Part shown: positions 46,838 to 55,371 of the stretch, one piece after another
Numbering within the stretch: position 1 is the first letter of the stretch
Layout of the letters: the number at the start of each line of letters is the position of its first letter
DNA from: Mycolicibacterium insubricum
GTDB lineage: Bacteria; Actinomycetota; Actinomycetes; Mycobacteriales; Mycobacteriaceae
Assembly (NCBI RefSeq): GCF_010731615.1
Contig: NZ_AP022618.1
Coordinates: forward strand, 4,154,001 to 4,218,000
Length of the DNA stretch: 64,000 nt
Direction of reading: 5' to 3'
The notes under the pieces: model-generated
Database searches by the model: none
What the model saw: only the letters and a program-made list of their open reading frames with translations
Told to the model about the DNA's origin: nothing
Position numbers and translations under genes: made by a program

Positions 46838-47206
46838 TTACGGGCACTTGGCCTCGGCGCAGATCGACCCCACGCCCGTCTTGCCCTCCGCGTGCGGCAG
46901 AGCGAGATCGCCCGGATGCGACATGATCGAGCCGCGCACGATGCCCTGGGTGGACCGGGCGTCGATCTTGTCGCCCGAATCCGATTCGGTACCGGAATTG
47001 GCGGCCTTGGCCACCGGCGCGCCGGAGGGCGCACCGCCCTGGCCCTTGCCCTCGTTGTTGGACTGGTTGTCGATATAGGTGCCACCCGATGCGTGCGCGG
47101 ACGCGGCGACGATCGGTGACAGCACGATGACGGAGCCGATCGATGCGGCGCCGATCGCAAGCAGCAGTGTCTTCCCGGCACTGAGGCGGGTGAGTGTGGT
47201 GATCAT
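46838..47206 (-). CDS. small secreted protein with C-terminal cysteine pair
   Basis: A 122-residue precursor: signal peptide (KTLLLAIGAASIGSVIVLSP, cleavage near AHA-SGG), then a Gly/Ser/Asn-rich linker (NQSNNEGKGQGGAPSG), a polar domain (GDKIDARSTQGIVRGSIMSH) and two cysteines at the very end (ICAEAKCP). ATG at 47206 has AGGAGC four bases upstream. Function unknown. Confidence 0.75.
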   Translation of the reverse strand: MITTLTRLSAGKTLLLAIGAASIGSVIVLSPIVAASAHASGGTYIDNQSNNEGKGQGGAPSGAPVAKAANSGTESDSGDKIDARSTQGIVRGSIMSHPGDLALPHAEGKTGVGSICAEAKCP

Positions 47207-47359
47207 CGGAGCTCCTATCGCGCTACCCCCGCGATCAAGGTTAGGTGTGCCCGCCACCTCCGGCATCACGCCCGAAGCGACCTTTGCGGATCCTTTCAGG
47301 TTATCCACAGCCCCAGTGTCAGCTGCATCACAAAACCTGCCCTGACCTCGTAAAGTTCG

Positions 47360-48040
47360 GTGATGATCGGGGTTCGCGCGGGTGCCGGTGAGCCGGATCT
47401 CAACCCGACGGCGTGGGACCGGCTGCGGCACCGTCTGCAGCCGGACTGGGTGCACCTGGCCCGCACCCGACGGCTGGCCGCCGGGGCTCTGGTCCTGTTG
47501 TCGGCGACCGCGGCGCTGCGACCGGATCCGGCCGGCGAGACGGTCCCGGCTCTAGTCGCCGTCAGAGACCTATCCCCCGGTGTCGCGGTGACGCAGGACG
47601 ACATCCGGGTGGAGGCGCGGCGCGCGGATTCGGTGCCCGCCGGCGTCTTGACCGAGCCCGACCGGGTGCTCGGCGCCACGCCGGGTACCGCGATCCGCCG
47701 CGGCGAGATCCTCACCGACGTCCGGCTGGTCGGATCCCGGCTGGCCGCGGCCGGCGCGGGGCCGGGCGCCCGGATGGTGCCGATCCGGCTGGCCGACGCC
47801 GCGGTGGCCGACCTGATCCGCGCCGGCGACGTCGTCGACGTACTGGCCGGAGCCGCCGACACCGCACCCGGGGCGCCCCGGGTAATCGCCACCGACGCGG
47901 TGGTGGTGCTGGTTCCGCCGGCCGGGGCCCGCGCGATGGGCGCCGACGGCCGGATCCTGCTGGTCGCCCTGCCTGCACCGGCCGCGCAGCGGGTCGCGGC
48001 GACCTCGCTGACCGATGCGCTGACGGTAACGCTGCACTGA
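47360..48040 (+). CDS. SAF-domain protein (CpaB/RcpC-like pilus assembly)
   Basis: A 226-residue protein with an N-terminal hydrophobic helix (RLAAGALVLLSATAAL, about 38-53) followed by a SAF domain: PALVAVRDLSPGVAVTQDDI, then GTAIRRGEILTDVRLVG, and a beta-rich RcpC-like end (RMVPIRLADAAVADLIRAGD and DAVVVLVPPAGA). Such proteins take part in Flp/tad pilus assembly, but no tad genes are nearby. Start GTG at 47360 or the adjacent ATG at 47363. Confidence 0.82.
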   Translation: MMIGVRAGAGEPDLNPTAWDRLRHRLQPDWVHLARTRRLAAGALVLLSATAALRPDPAGETVPALVAVRDLSPGVAVTQDDIRVEARRADSVPAGVLTEPDRVLGATPGTAIRRGEILTDVRLVGSRLAAAGAGPGARMVPIRLADAAVADLIRAGDVVDVLAGAADTAPGAPRVIATDAVVVLVPPAGARAMGADGRILLVALPAPAAQRVAATSLTDALTVTLH

Positions 48041-48184
48041 CGGGGCGAATACCGACGCCGGGCAACGATTCGACAGCACATGCGATGACGATTCGGCGAC
48101 TCGCTGCCCAGAACCCCGCGCCGGGCCCCGCCGGAGACTAGCGTCTGGCTGAACTATTCGCCCGCCGACGAAAGGCAACTCCGC

Positions 48185-48667
48185 ATGTTGAAGGGCTTCA
48201 AGGAGTTCATCTCCAGAGGCAACGTGATCGACCTGGCCGTGGCGGTCGTCATCGGCACCGCGTTCACCGCCATGGTGACGGCATTCACCACGAGCGTCAT
48301 CGAGCCGCTGATCAGCCGTATCGGCGTCGGGGGAGACACCAGCTACGGGTGGCTGAAGATCCCGCTGGACTCCGGACCCGACCATAAGGTCTTCATCGAC
48401 CTCAATACCGTGCTGTCGGCGGGCATCAACTTCATCCTGGTGGCCCTGGTCGTGTACTTCCTGATCGTGGTCCCGTTCAAGAAGCTGAAGAAGGACGATC
48501 CGGCAGTCGAGGACGAGTCGACAGAACTGACCCTGCTGACCGAAATCCGGGATCTGCTGCAGGCCGGCGCCCGACCCGCCCGGCCGATGGCGCCGCCGCC
48601 GGGCCCCGGTGGTCCGGGTGGGCCCCGCCCCGCGGGGCCGCCGCAAGGCCCCCGGCACGGTCAGTAG
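48185..48667 (+). CDS. mscL: large-conductance mechanosensitive channel MscL
   Basis: MscL opens under membrane tension to release solutes in osmotic downshock. The 160-residue protein has the N-terminal amphipathic MLKGFKEFISRGNVIDLAVA, TM1 through FTTSVIEPLISRIG, TM2 (INFILVALVVYFLIVVPFKKL), a cytoplasmic helix LLTEIRDLLQ, and a Pro/Gly-rich tail longer than in M. tuberculosis. GAAAGG precedes the ATG. A strong terminator follows. Confidence 0.97.
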   Translation: MLKGFKEFISRGNVIDLAVAVVIGTAFTAMVTAFTTSVIEPLISRIGVGGDTSYGWLKIPLDSGPDHKVFIDLNTVLSAGINFILVALVVYFLIVVPFKKLKKDDPAVEDESTELTLLTEIRDLLQAGARPARPMAPPPGPGGPGGPRPAGPPQGPRHGQ

Positions 48668-48683
48668 GCGAGCCAGTCAGCAA

Positions 48684-48718
48684 AGAAGATGTGGCCCCGA
48701 GGGGCCACATCTTTTTTT
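48684..48718 (+). terminator. intrinsic terminator of mscL
   Basis: AAGATGTGGCCCC pairs with GGGGCCACATCTT, tight turn GA, followed by a seven-T run (48712-48718): a textbook intrinsic terminator, 17 bp after the mscL stop and directly before the convergent porin gene. Confidence 0.95.
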
Positions 48719-48734
48719 GCCGTTACGGCCGAGA

Positions 48735-50024
48735 GCTCAGTTCATGTTCCAGGGTTCGCCGTAGGTGGTGACCGAGTCACCGGTGTTGGCGATCAACCGG
48801 GCGAACGGTCGCAACAGCACACCACCGGCCGCACCGGTCACCGTCCCGTGCGCATTCGACACCGCCACCGCACCGTGCGAACCCTTGATATCCACCGAGA
48901 AGGTCGCCACCTCCTGGATACCCGGGCCGTTGCCCAGATCCGCCGAGATCGACACACCCGGCAGCAGCGGCGGGCTGGTCACACCACCGATGACGCCCGC
49001 GCCGTCAGCAGCCAGCCCTAGGCCGCCGAACGAATAGCCGTCCAGCGCGATATTGGGGGTGGTGTAGCTGAAGTTGATACCCACACCCAGCGACCACGGG
49101 AAGCCCACCTGATACCCGAGCTCCAGCACACCCTCGAAATCATCGGCACCCGGACCACTCACGTTGTACTTCGCCCGACCCGAATGGAACCACTCGCGGG
49201 TCAACCGGTTGCGGTCCAGCGGAAACACCCCGTTGAGAAACGTGTCCCACTGCTCGATCACCAACGTCCGATCATGACCGTCGACGAGAGTATTGGAATT
49301 GTCCATACCGGCCGAAGCGGTCCCCGAGCCGATGAACAGCGCGGCAACGGCCAGTATCGCCGTCATCACCAGTCGCCCGAGCGCCTTCATCCAGTGTCCT
49401 TCTGTCAGATTCAAGTCACGCCAGCGGGAACGACCGGGCTCAGTTCATGTTCCAGGGTTCGCCGTAGGTGGTGACCGAGTCACCGGTGTTGGCGATCAAC
49501 CGGGCGAACGGTCGCAACAGCACACCACCGGCCGCACCGGTCACCGTCCCGTGCGCATTCGACACCGCCACCGCACCGTGCGAACCCTTGATATCCACCG
49601 AGAAGGTCGCCACCTCCTGGATACCCGGGCCGTTGCCCAGATCCGCCGAGATCGACACACCCGGCAGCAGCGGCGGGCTGGTCACACCACCGATGATGCC
49701 CGCGCCGTCTACAGCGCCAGTCAATCCACCGAAGGAGTAGCCGTCCAGCGCGATATTGGGGGTGGTGTAGCTGAAGTTGATACCCACACCCAGCGACCAC
49801 GGGAAGCCCACCTGATACCCGAGCTCCAGCACACCCTCGAAATCATCGGCACCCGGACCACTCACGTTGTACTTCGCCCGACCCGAATGGAACCACTCGC
49901 GGGTCAACCGGTTGCGGTCCAGCGGAAACACCCCGTTGAGAAACGTGTCCCACTGCTCGATCACCAACGTCCGATCATGACCGTCGACGAGAGTATTGGA
50001 ATTGTCCATACCGGCCGAGGCGGT
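48735..50024 (-). repeat. tandem 587-bp porin duplication
   Basis: 48735-49321 and 49438-50024 align with a constant offset of 703 bp and no gaps. Differences are concentrated in one stretch of about 45 bases (48990-49035 against 49693-49738), plus about one base near the signal-peptide boundary; the rest, including codon third positions, is identical as far as I can read. Confidence 0.92.
48737..49390 (-). CDS. MspA-type outer membrane porin, copy 1
   Basis: MspA porins form octameric channels through the mycobacterial outer membrane for small hydrophilic solutes. The 217-residue precursor has a signal peptide (KALGRLVMTAILAVAALFIG, cleavage near ASA-GM) and the mature motifs QWDTFLNGVFPLDRNRLTRE, GYQVGFPWSLGVGINFSYTT, and DSVTTYGEPWNMN at the end. 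Where MspA has the constriction pair D90/D91, this reads NIALDG, so one acidic residue is lost; a Gly-rich loop follows. ATG at 49390 has AAGGA upstream. Identical to copy 2 apart from the signal peptide and one loop. Confidence 0.95.
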   Translation of the reverse strand: MKALGRLVMTAILAVAALFIGSGTASAGMDNSNTLVDGHDRTLVIEQWDTFLNGVFPLDRNRLTREWFHSGRAKYNVSGPGADDFEGVLELGYQVGFPWSLGVGINFSYTTPNIALDGYSFGGLGLAADGAGVIGGVTSPPLLPGVSISADLGNGPGIQEVATFSVDIKGSHGAVAVSNAHGTVTGAAGGVLLRPFARLIANTGDSVTTYGEPWNMN

Positions 50025-50093
50025 CGGCATACCGGTCAGCAGGCCCACGGTGGCGCAGAGCAGCACCACCAGTAGCCGGTGCAGTGTCCTCAT
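49440..50093 (-). CDS. MspA-type outer membrane porin, copy 2
   Basis: A 217-residue precursor with a different signal peptide (MRTLHRLLVVLLCATVGLL), mature part identical to copy 1 except in the loop after NIALDGYSFGG (here LTGAVDGAGIIGG, there LGLAADGAGVIGG). AGGACCTAG precedes the ATG at 50093. It is transcribed first; copy 1 follows 49 bp after its stop and is probably in the same transcript. In M. smegmatis mspA expression depends on a long upstream region, and here the upstream gap is also long. Confidence 0.95.
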   Translation of the reverse strand: MRTLHRLLVVLLCATVGLLTGMPTASAGMDNSNTLVDGHDRTLVIEQWDTFLNGVFPLDRNRLTREWFHSGRAKYNVSGPGADDFEGVLELGYQVGFPWSLGVGINFSYTTPNIALDGYSFGGLTGAVDGAGIIGGVTSPPLLPGVSISADLGNGPGIQEVATFSVDIKGSHGAVAVSNAHGTVTGAAGGVLLRPFARLIANTGDSVTTYGEPWNMN

Positions 50094-50454
50094 CTAGGTC
50101 CTCTCGCGCACCCGGGCCAACCGATCAGTCATGCCCGGCGACCCCGCCCGTGCGACGGATTGTCGCACCAACGTGTTAACAAAAACCACCGGTGGGAAAA
50201 CCCACCGGCAGGGTTGTCGTTACTTCATCGCCATTGACATGTGGAACATAACGGCGGCCCACACAAGCGGCAACGCAGACGTGGTCGAGGACCGGGATTC
50301 CACGCGCCCCAGCAAAGTTTGCTGAACCTAACTCGGGAACCGATCCCGCGCCGGTTCACCTGGACGCCATCCGGCGTTTACCCGTGGGGGACTAGCCGGT
50401 CCGATACCAGTCACCTGTCAGCGAAAAACACTGGTTATCAGCGATCTTTCGTGC
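50094..50454. other. long upstream region of the porin genes
   Basis: 361 bp between the small gene at 50455 and the porin start. It holds a perfect 8-bp hairpin with AAAA loop (50189-50208, CCGGTGGG/CCCACCGG) flanked by an A run that is a T run on the minus strand. No convincing gene is seen on either strand. It probably contains the porin promoter and leader; no clear -35/-10 pair could be picked. Confidence 0.6.
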
Positions 50455-50619
50455 TCAGTGGCCGCCGTGGTGCGGCGGGCGGTTCTCCTGAATCCAGCGA
50501 TCCCGGTCGCTTTCCTCCCGAGACGCGTCCGGATCACGCTCGTCCGCAGACTTCTCGGGGAGTTCGGACCCGAAAATCTTGTTAACTGCATTCCGGTCCC
50601 GACCAGCGAGTTCACTCAC
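50455..50619 (-). CDS. 54-residue charged small protein
   Basis: GTG at 50619 follows GGAGGAAAT, a near-perfect ribosome-binding site. The product begins MSELAGRDRNAVNKIFGSEL and ends ESDRDRWIQENRPPHHGGH: strongly charged, no membrane segment or signal peptide, with a Trp/Pro/His end that looks conserved rather than random. A CRP-type palindrome and an AT-rich TATATA lie just upstream. It is between the mog and porin genes on the same strand. I do not recognise a named family. Confidence 0.72.
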   Translation of the reverse strand: MSELAGRDRNAVNKIFGSELPEKSADERDPDASREESDRDRWIQENRPPHHGGH

Positions 50620-50633
50620 ATTTCCTCCAGATA

Positions 50634-50649
50634 TGTGACGAACATCACA
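50634..50649. promoter_or_regulatory. CRP-type palindrome TGTGA-N6-TCACA
   Basis: A perfect match to the CRP/GlxR consensus used by mycobacterial Crp (Rv3676-like), centred 23 bp upstream of the small-gene GTG. A TATATA box at 50651-50656 adjoins it on the far side, so on the minus strand the site would cover the transcription start, suggesting cAMP-responsive repression, although activation of a promoter further upstream of the porins is not excluded. Confidence 0.75.
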
Positions 50650-50765
50650 CTATATAGGGGTAGATTTTCGGCGCCGGAAAGCACCCTCTCAGCTAACCCA
50701 CAGCGACGGCGGCGGCGCGGACGGGAGCAAACCCGAACCGCACCGCCGTCGTCACCTGCGAAAAC

Positions 50766-51260
50766 TTAGAGCTCCAGGCTGGAGAGCTGCCCGATGACCT
50801 GCGCCGCGAGCGGCGTCAGAGTAGCCATCCCGTCACGCACGGCCGGCCGCGAACCCGCCAGGTTCACCACCAGGGTGCTGCCCGAGACGCCCGCCAGGCC
50901 CCGGGACAGGCCGGCGTCGGCCACGCCCGCCGACAGCCCGGAAGCGCGCAGCGCCTCGGAGATACCCAGCAGTTCGCGGTCCAGCACGTCCCGGGTCGCC
51001 TCCGGGGTGACGTCACGCGGGGTGACACCGGTACCACCGACCGAGACCACCAGGTCCACGCCGCCGATCACCGCGGTGTTGAGCGCGTTGCGGATCTCCA
51101 CCTCGTCGGCGGCGACCACGATCACCGCGTCGACCAGAAGCCCGGCTTCGAGCAGCAATTCGGCCACCAAGGGGCCGCTGTGATCCTCTTCCCCATGCGC
51201 CGAACGGTCGTCGACGACGACCACCAACGCCCTACCGACCGAAGCTGCGGGCTGTTCCAT
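50766..51260 (-). CDS. mog: molybdopterin-binding MogA/MoaB-type protein (MoaB2-like)
   Basis: A 164-residue MoCF-biosynthesis-domain protein that should adenylylate molybdopterin: GRALVVVVDDRSAHGEEDHS, AADEVEIRNALNTA, LVVSVGGTGVTPRDVTPEA, the GGTG motif, and GLSRGLAGVSGSTLVVNLAG. ATG at 51260 (MEQPAAS) matches close relatives; an upstream GTG at 51314 overlaps the pepD stop as GTGA and cannot be excluded. Position after pepD is as in M. tuberculosis (Rv0984). Confidence 0.92.
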   Translation of the reverse strand: MEQPAASVGRALVVVVDDRSAHGEEDHSGPLVAELLLEAGLLVDAVIVVAADEVEIRNALNTAVIGGVDLVVSVGGTGVTPRDVTPEATRDVLDRELLGISEALRASGLSAGVADAGLSRGLAGVSGSTLVVNLAGSRPAVRDGMATLTPLAAQVIGQLSSLEL

Positions 51261-51310
51261 GCGTGCAACGGTATATCCGGGCCCCGACAACGGCGCGACG
51301 AGGCCCACCC

Positions 51311-52663
51311 TCACTTGTCGGCCTTGTCCAGGGTGACCTTCACGGTCTGCGGCTTACCCTGCGCATTGACGTAGGTCAGCGTGACCTCGTCACCGGGTGC
51401 GCGCGAACGCACCGCAGCGACCAGCGCGTTCGACGTAGCGATCGGACGATCGTCGAGCTTGGTGATCACCACGCCCGACGGCAGCCCGGCCTTGTCGGCG
51501 GCGCTGCCGTGCACCACCTCGACGACCTTGGCGCCGCTGACGCTGCGGTCATTGCTGACCTGAACCCCAAGCGAGGCGTGCGAGGCGCTGCCGGTCGCGA
51601 TGAGTTCGTCGGCGATCCGCTTGGCCTGATCCACCGGGATCGCGAAGCCCAGGCCGATCGACCCGCTCTGGCCGCCGTCCTGCCCGCCGGATCCCAGCGT
51701 CGCGATGGCCGAGTTCACCCCGACCAGCTCCCCGTTCATATTCACCAGCGCGCCACCGGAGTTGCCGGGGTTGATCGCCGCGTCGGTCTGGATGGCGTCG
51801 AGCACAGTGCTCTGGTTTCCGCTGTCGCCGGCGGTCGACACCGGACGGTTCAGCGAGCTGACGATACCGGTGGTGACGGTGCCCTCCAGACCGAGCGGGG
51901 AGCCGACGGCCACCACATTCTGGCCGACCCGCAGATCGGCCGACCGGCCGACCGCGATCGGCGTCAGGCCCGACACCCCCTGAGCGCGGATCACGGCGAT
52001 GTCGCTGGCCGGATCGGCGCCGACGACGGTGAACGGCGCGGTACGGCCGTCGGAGAAGGTCACCGTGGTGGTCGGCTTGGCGCCGTCGGTGTCGATGTTG
52101 CCGGGGATGGAGACGACGTGGTTGTTGGTCAGAATCAGCCCGTCGGAGGTCAGGATGATCCCCGAACCCTCCTCGTTCGCCCGGCCAAGATCGGTCTCCA
52201 GCTTCACCACGCTGGGCACCACCTTCGCCGCGACCTGCTCGGTGGACCCCACCGGCGCGTTGGCGGCCGGCTGGGTGGGAGCCGCCGCACCGATCGTGTT
52301 GGCGACGGTGGTGGATTCGGCCATGCCGCCCGACGGCGCCGAGATCCGCGCGACGGTGCCGCCGATACCGGCGGAGAGCATCGAGAGTGCGACGGCGCCG
52401 ACGACCAGCGCGCCGGTGCGTCCCCGTCGGCCACCGCCCTGGCGCTGGGTACCCGGGCGGACCGGCGGTGCGGGCGGCAGCTGCACGCCCGGGCGTGCGG
52501 CGCGGTTCGGGTCGTAGCCGGGCTCCTGGGTGGCGTAGCGCCAGTCGTAACCCGGCCGGGGATAGGCACCGGTATGCGGCGCACCGGCATAGGGCTGGGC
52601 AGAGCCCGGGCGGGGCGCGGCGGGCTGCTGCCCGGTGTACCGCGGATCGTTGGTCATGGACAT
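51311..52663 (-). CDS. pepD: HtrA-type periplasmic serine protease PepD
   Basis: PepD degrades or refolds damaged envelope proteins and feeds back on MprAB and SigE stress signalling. The 450-residue protein has a Pro/Gly/Tyr-rich cytosolic N-terminus, one transmembrane helix (TGALVVGAVALSMLSAGIGG), a trypsin-like domain with triad residues in LTNNHVVSI, ASDIAVIRAQG and INPGNSGGALVN, and a C-terminal PDZ domain (SLGVQVSNDRSVSG on). ATG at 52663 has AAAGGA nine bases upstream. An MprA box lies 88 bp upstream. Confidence 0.95.
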   Translation of the reverse strand: MSMTNDPRYTGQQPAAPRPGSAQPYAGAPHTGAYPRPGYDWRYATQEPGYDPNRAARPGVQLPPAPPVRPGTQRQGGGRRGRTGALVVGAVALSMLSAGIGGTVARISAPSGGMAESTTVANTIGAAAPTQPAANAPVGSTEQVAAKVVPSVVKLETDLGRANEEGSGIILTSDGLILTNNHVVSIPGNIDTDGAKPTTTVTFSDGRTAPFTVVGADPASDIAVIRAQGVSGLTPIAVGRSADLRVGQNVVAVGSPLGLEGTVTTGIVSSLNRPVSTAGDSGNQSTVLDAIQTDAAINPGNSGGALVNMNGELVGVNSAIATLGSGGQDGGQSGSIGLGFAIPVDQAKRIADELIATGSASHASLGVQVSNDRSVSGAKVVEVVHGSAADKAGLPSGVVITKLDDRPIATSNALVAAVRSRAPGDEVTLTYVNAQGKPQTVKVTLDKADK

Positions 52664-52684
52664 CTGTACCGGTCCTTTACGTGG

Positions 52685-52713
52685 GAGGCGGCCGGAATCC
52701 AACCGGCCGCCTC
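52685..52713 (-). promoter_or_regulatory. hairpin in the pepD leader
   Basis: GAGGCGGCCGG (52685-52695) pairs perfectly with CCGGCCGCCTC (52703-52713), loop seven bases, in the 70-bp gap between mprB and pepD. A TAAGTT hexamer on the minus strand (52726-52721) could be the pepD -10, putting the hairpin at the 5' end of a pepD mRNA. With no T run it is more likely a leader structure than a terminator. Confidence 0.6.
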
Positions 52714-52733
52714 TGACATGAACTTAGTTGGCC

Positions 52734-54266
52734 TCAATATGCCGCGGTGGACTGAGAGTCCACTGAGATAACACTCGGTTCTGTCGATGACTTCCGCGCG
52801 AACTTCCAGCGTTGCTCATTATCCCCGGACCGGTCCACCGAGCCGGGCATCTCCGGCCCCGGCGTGCCCGGCAGGACCAGGTGAAACGCCGCTCCCGGCG
52901 GAGTGCCGCCGGGCACCGTGTCCTCGATCCACAACGCGCCGCCGTGTTTGAGCACCACCTGCTGCACGATCGCCAGACCCAGCCCCGAGCCGGGCATCGC
53001 GCGCGCAGCATCCGAACGGTAGAACCGTTCGAAGACCAGCCTGCGCTCCTGCTCCGGAATACCCGGACCGTGGTCGGCGACCACCAACTCGGCCATCGAG
53101 GTGTCGGTGCGCCGCAGCACCACCTCCACCGGGCCGCCGGGCGGGCTCCACTTCGCGGCGTTGTCGAGCAGGTTGAGCACGGCCCGCGACAACCCGGCGG
53201 CGTCGCCGAACACGTGCCACGGGACGACCGAGACGACGAACTCGACGTCGCTGCGCCGGCGCCGGACACGCTCCAGGCACCGATCGATGACCTCGTTGAG
53301 GTCGACGACGTCGTGCACGACGGCTCCGGCGTCGTCGCGGGTCAGGTCGACCAGGTCGCCGACCAGGGTGGACAGTTCCTCGATCTGGCCCACCACATCT
53401 GCGCGCAGGCCGGCCATCTCCTGCTCCGGGATCGGCGGCGCGCCCGGTTGCTGGGCCGCGATCAGCAACTCCACGTTGGTGCGCAGCGAGGTCAGCGGGG
53501 TGCGCAGTTCGTGCCCGGCGTCGCTGACCAGCCGAGCTTGTCGTTCCCGTGATTCGGCCAGCGCCCGCAGCATCATGTTGAACGCCTCGGTCAGCCGGGC
53601 CAGCTCGTCACTGCCGAACACCGGGATGGGCCGCAGGTCGTCGGTGCGGGCCACCCGCTCGGCGGCCTCGGTGAGCCGACCCACCGGCCGCAGGCCGGTG
53701 CGGGTCACCGCGCCGCCGGCAATGGCGGCGATCACCACCCCGATGCCGCCGACCGCCAGCAGCACCCCGCGCAGCCGGTTCATCACCGCCTGCGTGGGTG
53801 CCAGGCTCTTCGACAGCAGCAGGCTGCTGCCATTGCTCAAGTGCACCGCGAGCACCCGCTGCTGACCGGCGGTGCGCCGGGACATGAACAGCTCGCCGCT
53901 GATCACCGATTTCTCCGGGGCGCCGATCGGCAGGGTCTGGCCCTCCTGATTGGCGGTGTAGATGGACCGGCCCGGGTTGATCAGCATGGCGTTGACGTCG
54001 GAGTAGGCGGTGCCCTCGATGGCCTTGCCCGGGTCGGCAGCCAGTGACCCGCTGGCGATCAGCAGCTGGGCGCGGCTCTGCAGCTGGGTGTCGATGTCGT
54101 CGTAGAGCGCCGCGGAGACCACCGCGTAGACGGCGAAGCTGATGAGGACGACGACCATCGCCACCATCGACATGGCCAGCAGCATGACCCGCGACCGCAG
54201 CGACAATGACGCGGTCGACGGCCTAGGCCGACCGATGAAACGACCCCCGGAGCCCCACCTGGTCAC
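52734..54266 (-). CDS. mprB: envelope-stress sensor histidine kinase MprB
   Basis: A 510-residue sensor: first TM helix near 27-52 ([20 protein letters not shown]), an extracytoplasmic domain to about 160, second TM ([19 protein letters not shown]), HAMP linker, HisKA with phospho-His in [13 protein letters not shown] (near 247), and HATPase with N box [16 protein letters not shown] and GSGLGLAIV. MprB phosphorylates MprA upon envelope stress. GTG at 54266 overlaps the mprA stop (GTGA). Its 3' end contains the MprA box of pepD. Confidence 0.96.
   Translation of the reverse strand: MTRWGSGGRFIGRPRPSTASLSLRSRVMLLAMSMVAMVVVLISFAVYAVVSAALYDDIDTQLQSRAQLLIASGSLAADPGKAIEGTAYSDVNAMLINPGRSIYTANQEGQTLPIGAPEKSVISGELFMSRRTAGQQRVLAVHLSNGSSLLLSKSLAPTQAVMNRLRGVLLAVGGIGVVIAAIAGGAVTRTGLRPVGRLTEAAERVARTDDLRPIPVFGSDELARLTEAFNMMLRALAESRERQARLVSDAGHELRTPLTSLRTNVELLIAAQQPGAPPIPEQEMAGLRADVVGQIEELSTLVGDLVDLTRDDAGAVVHDVVDLNEVIDRCLERVRRRRSDVEFVVSVVPWHVFGDAAGLSRAVLNLLDNAAKWSPPGGPVEVVLRRTDTSMAELVVADHGPGIPEQERRLVFERFYRSDAARAMPGSGLGLAIVQQVVLKHGGALWIEDTVPGGTPPGAAFHLVLPGTPGPEMPGSVDRSGDNEQRWKFARKSSTEPSVISVDSQSTAAY
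52751..52769 (-). promoter_or_regulatory. MprA box upstream of pepD (inside mprB 3' end)
   Basis: On the minus strand ATCTCAGT-GGA-CTCTCAGT: two 8-bp direct repeats with a 3-bp gap, the layout reported for MprA sites. It is 88-106 bp before the pepD ATG and 25 bp upstream of a possible -10, so it fits activation of pepD by MprA independently of the mprAB promoter. Confidence 0.8.
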
Positions 54267-54955
54267 GGCGGCGTTTCACGCAGCACGTACCCCACCCCGC
54301 GGACGGTGTGGATGAGCCGCGGTTCGCCTTCCGCCTCGGTCTTGCGGCGCAGGTAGCCGACGTAGACCTCCAGGGCGTTGCCCGAGGTCGGGAAGTCGAA
54401 ACCCCACACCTCTTCCAGGATCCGGCTGCGGGTGAGTACCCGGCGAGGATTGGCGATCAGCATCTCCAGCAGTGCGAACTCGGTGCGGGTCAGGCTGATG
54501 TGGCGATCCCCGCGGGTGACGTCACGGGTCACCGGGTCCAGGGTCAGGTCGGCGAAGGTCATCGCCGCGGAGTCGCCGCCGTCGTCGGGGGTGGTGCGGC
54601 GCAGCAGCGCCCGCATCCGTGCCAGCAGTTCCTCCAGCGCAAACGGTTTGGGCAGGTAGTCGTCGGCGCCGGCGTCGAGTCCGGCGACCCGCTCGGACAC
54701 CGAATCGCGGGCGGTCAACACCAGGACGGGCAGGTCGTCACCGGTGCTGCGCAGCCGCCGGCATACCTCCAGGCCGTCCAGTCGCGGCATCATCACGTCG
54801 AGGATCACCGCGTCCGGGCGATCGTTGGTGATCACGTCGAGCGCCTCTACGCCGTCCTCGGCCAGCAGGACGTTGTAACCGTTGAAGGACAGGGATCGGC
54901 GCAGCGACTCACGCACCGCACGGTCGTCGTCGACGACAAGAATTCGCACGGGCAT
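54263..54955 (-). CDS. mprA: response regulator MprA
   Basis: A 230-residue OmpR-type regulator: receiver domain with [12 protein letters not shown], phospho-acceptor Asp53 in [19 protein letters not shown] and DYLPKPF; C-terminal winged helix with [16 protein letters not shown] and [16 protein letters not shown]. The sequence is almost the same as in M. tuberculosis. MprA controls sigE, sigB, pepD and itself. ATG at 54955. It overlaps mprB by four bases. Confidence 0.97.
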   Translation of the reverse strand: MPVRILVVDDDRAVRESLRRSLSFNGYNVLLAEDGVEALDVITNDRPDAVILDVMMPRLDGLEVCRRLRSTGDDLPVLVLTARDSVSERVAGLDAGADDYLPKPFALEELLARMRALLRRTTPDDGGDSAAMTFADLTLDPVTRDVTRGDRHISLTRTEFALLEMLIANPRRVLTRSRILEEVWGFDFPTSGNALEVYVGYLRRKTEAEGEPRLIHTVRGVGYVLRETPP

Positions 54956-54971
54956 CAGTGTTATCGCACCA

Positions 54972-54990
54972 CCTGAGAGCGCGCTGAGAG
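54972..54990 (-). promoter_or_regulatory. MprA box upstream of mprA
   Basis: On the minus strand CTCTCAGC-GCG-CTCTCAGG: two 8-bp direct repeats 3 bp apart, ending 17 bp before the mprA ATG. This is the expected autoregulatory site. Its closeness to the start codon means it overlaps the leader or the transcription start. Confidence 0.82.
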
Positions 54991-55040
54991 GCGCGCCGCA
55001 TCGCGATAAGAGCGATTACGGTGCGCCGCGGGTTCTCGGG

Positions 55041-55214
55041 TCAGCGCTTGTCGAGGTCGACCAGGCCCAGGCGCGCGGCCTTGAGCAGCCGGCGCGGCAC
55101 CTTGTGGGCGCGACCGGCGACGGTCACGCTGACCAGCGGCGTGGCCTCGGCCTTCCACTGCGCGCGACGCGAACGGGTGTTGGAACGCGACATCCGGCGT
55201 TTCGGCACAGCCAT
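55041..55214 (-). CDS. rpmF: 50S ribosomal protein L32
   Basis: A 57-residue basic protein starting [20 protein letters not shown], the L32 signature. It has no zinc-binding cysteines, so it is the Zn-independent (C-minus) form. GGGAG precedes ATG at 55214. It lies 86 bp upstream of mprA in the same direction and is divergent from the acyl-CoA degradation operon. Confidence 0.95.
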   Translation of the reverse strand: MAVPKRRMSRSNTRSRRAQWKAEATPLVSVTVAGRAHKVPRRLLKAARLGLVDLDKR

Positions 55215-55371
55215 GACGTACATCTCCCTTGCTTCGAGGATCCGTCGGGCGGGATGAACGCACGCCAACGGCGACAGTTGTCCCCCACGATAGCCGGTGG
55301 AGTCGGCCCGCTCCAAAATCCCAGGCGTCGGGCGACCCGGCCGATGGCAATGCAACCCGCGGTACTGGATA

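Noticed and set aside
50131..50325. Plus-strand frame of 64 residues upstream of the porins
   Set aside because: No ribosome-binding site, contains a hairpin sequence, composition not protein-like.
50418..50615. 65-residue frame on the minus strand between porins and mog
   Set aside because: It overlaps, in another frame of the same strand, the 54-residue frame at 50455-50619, which has a much better ribosome-binding site and more protein-like composition.
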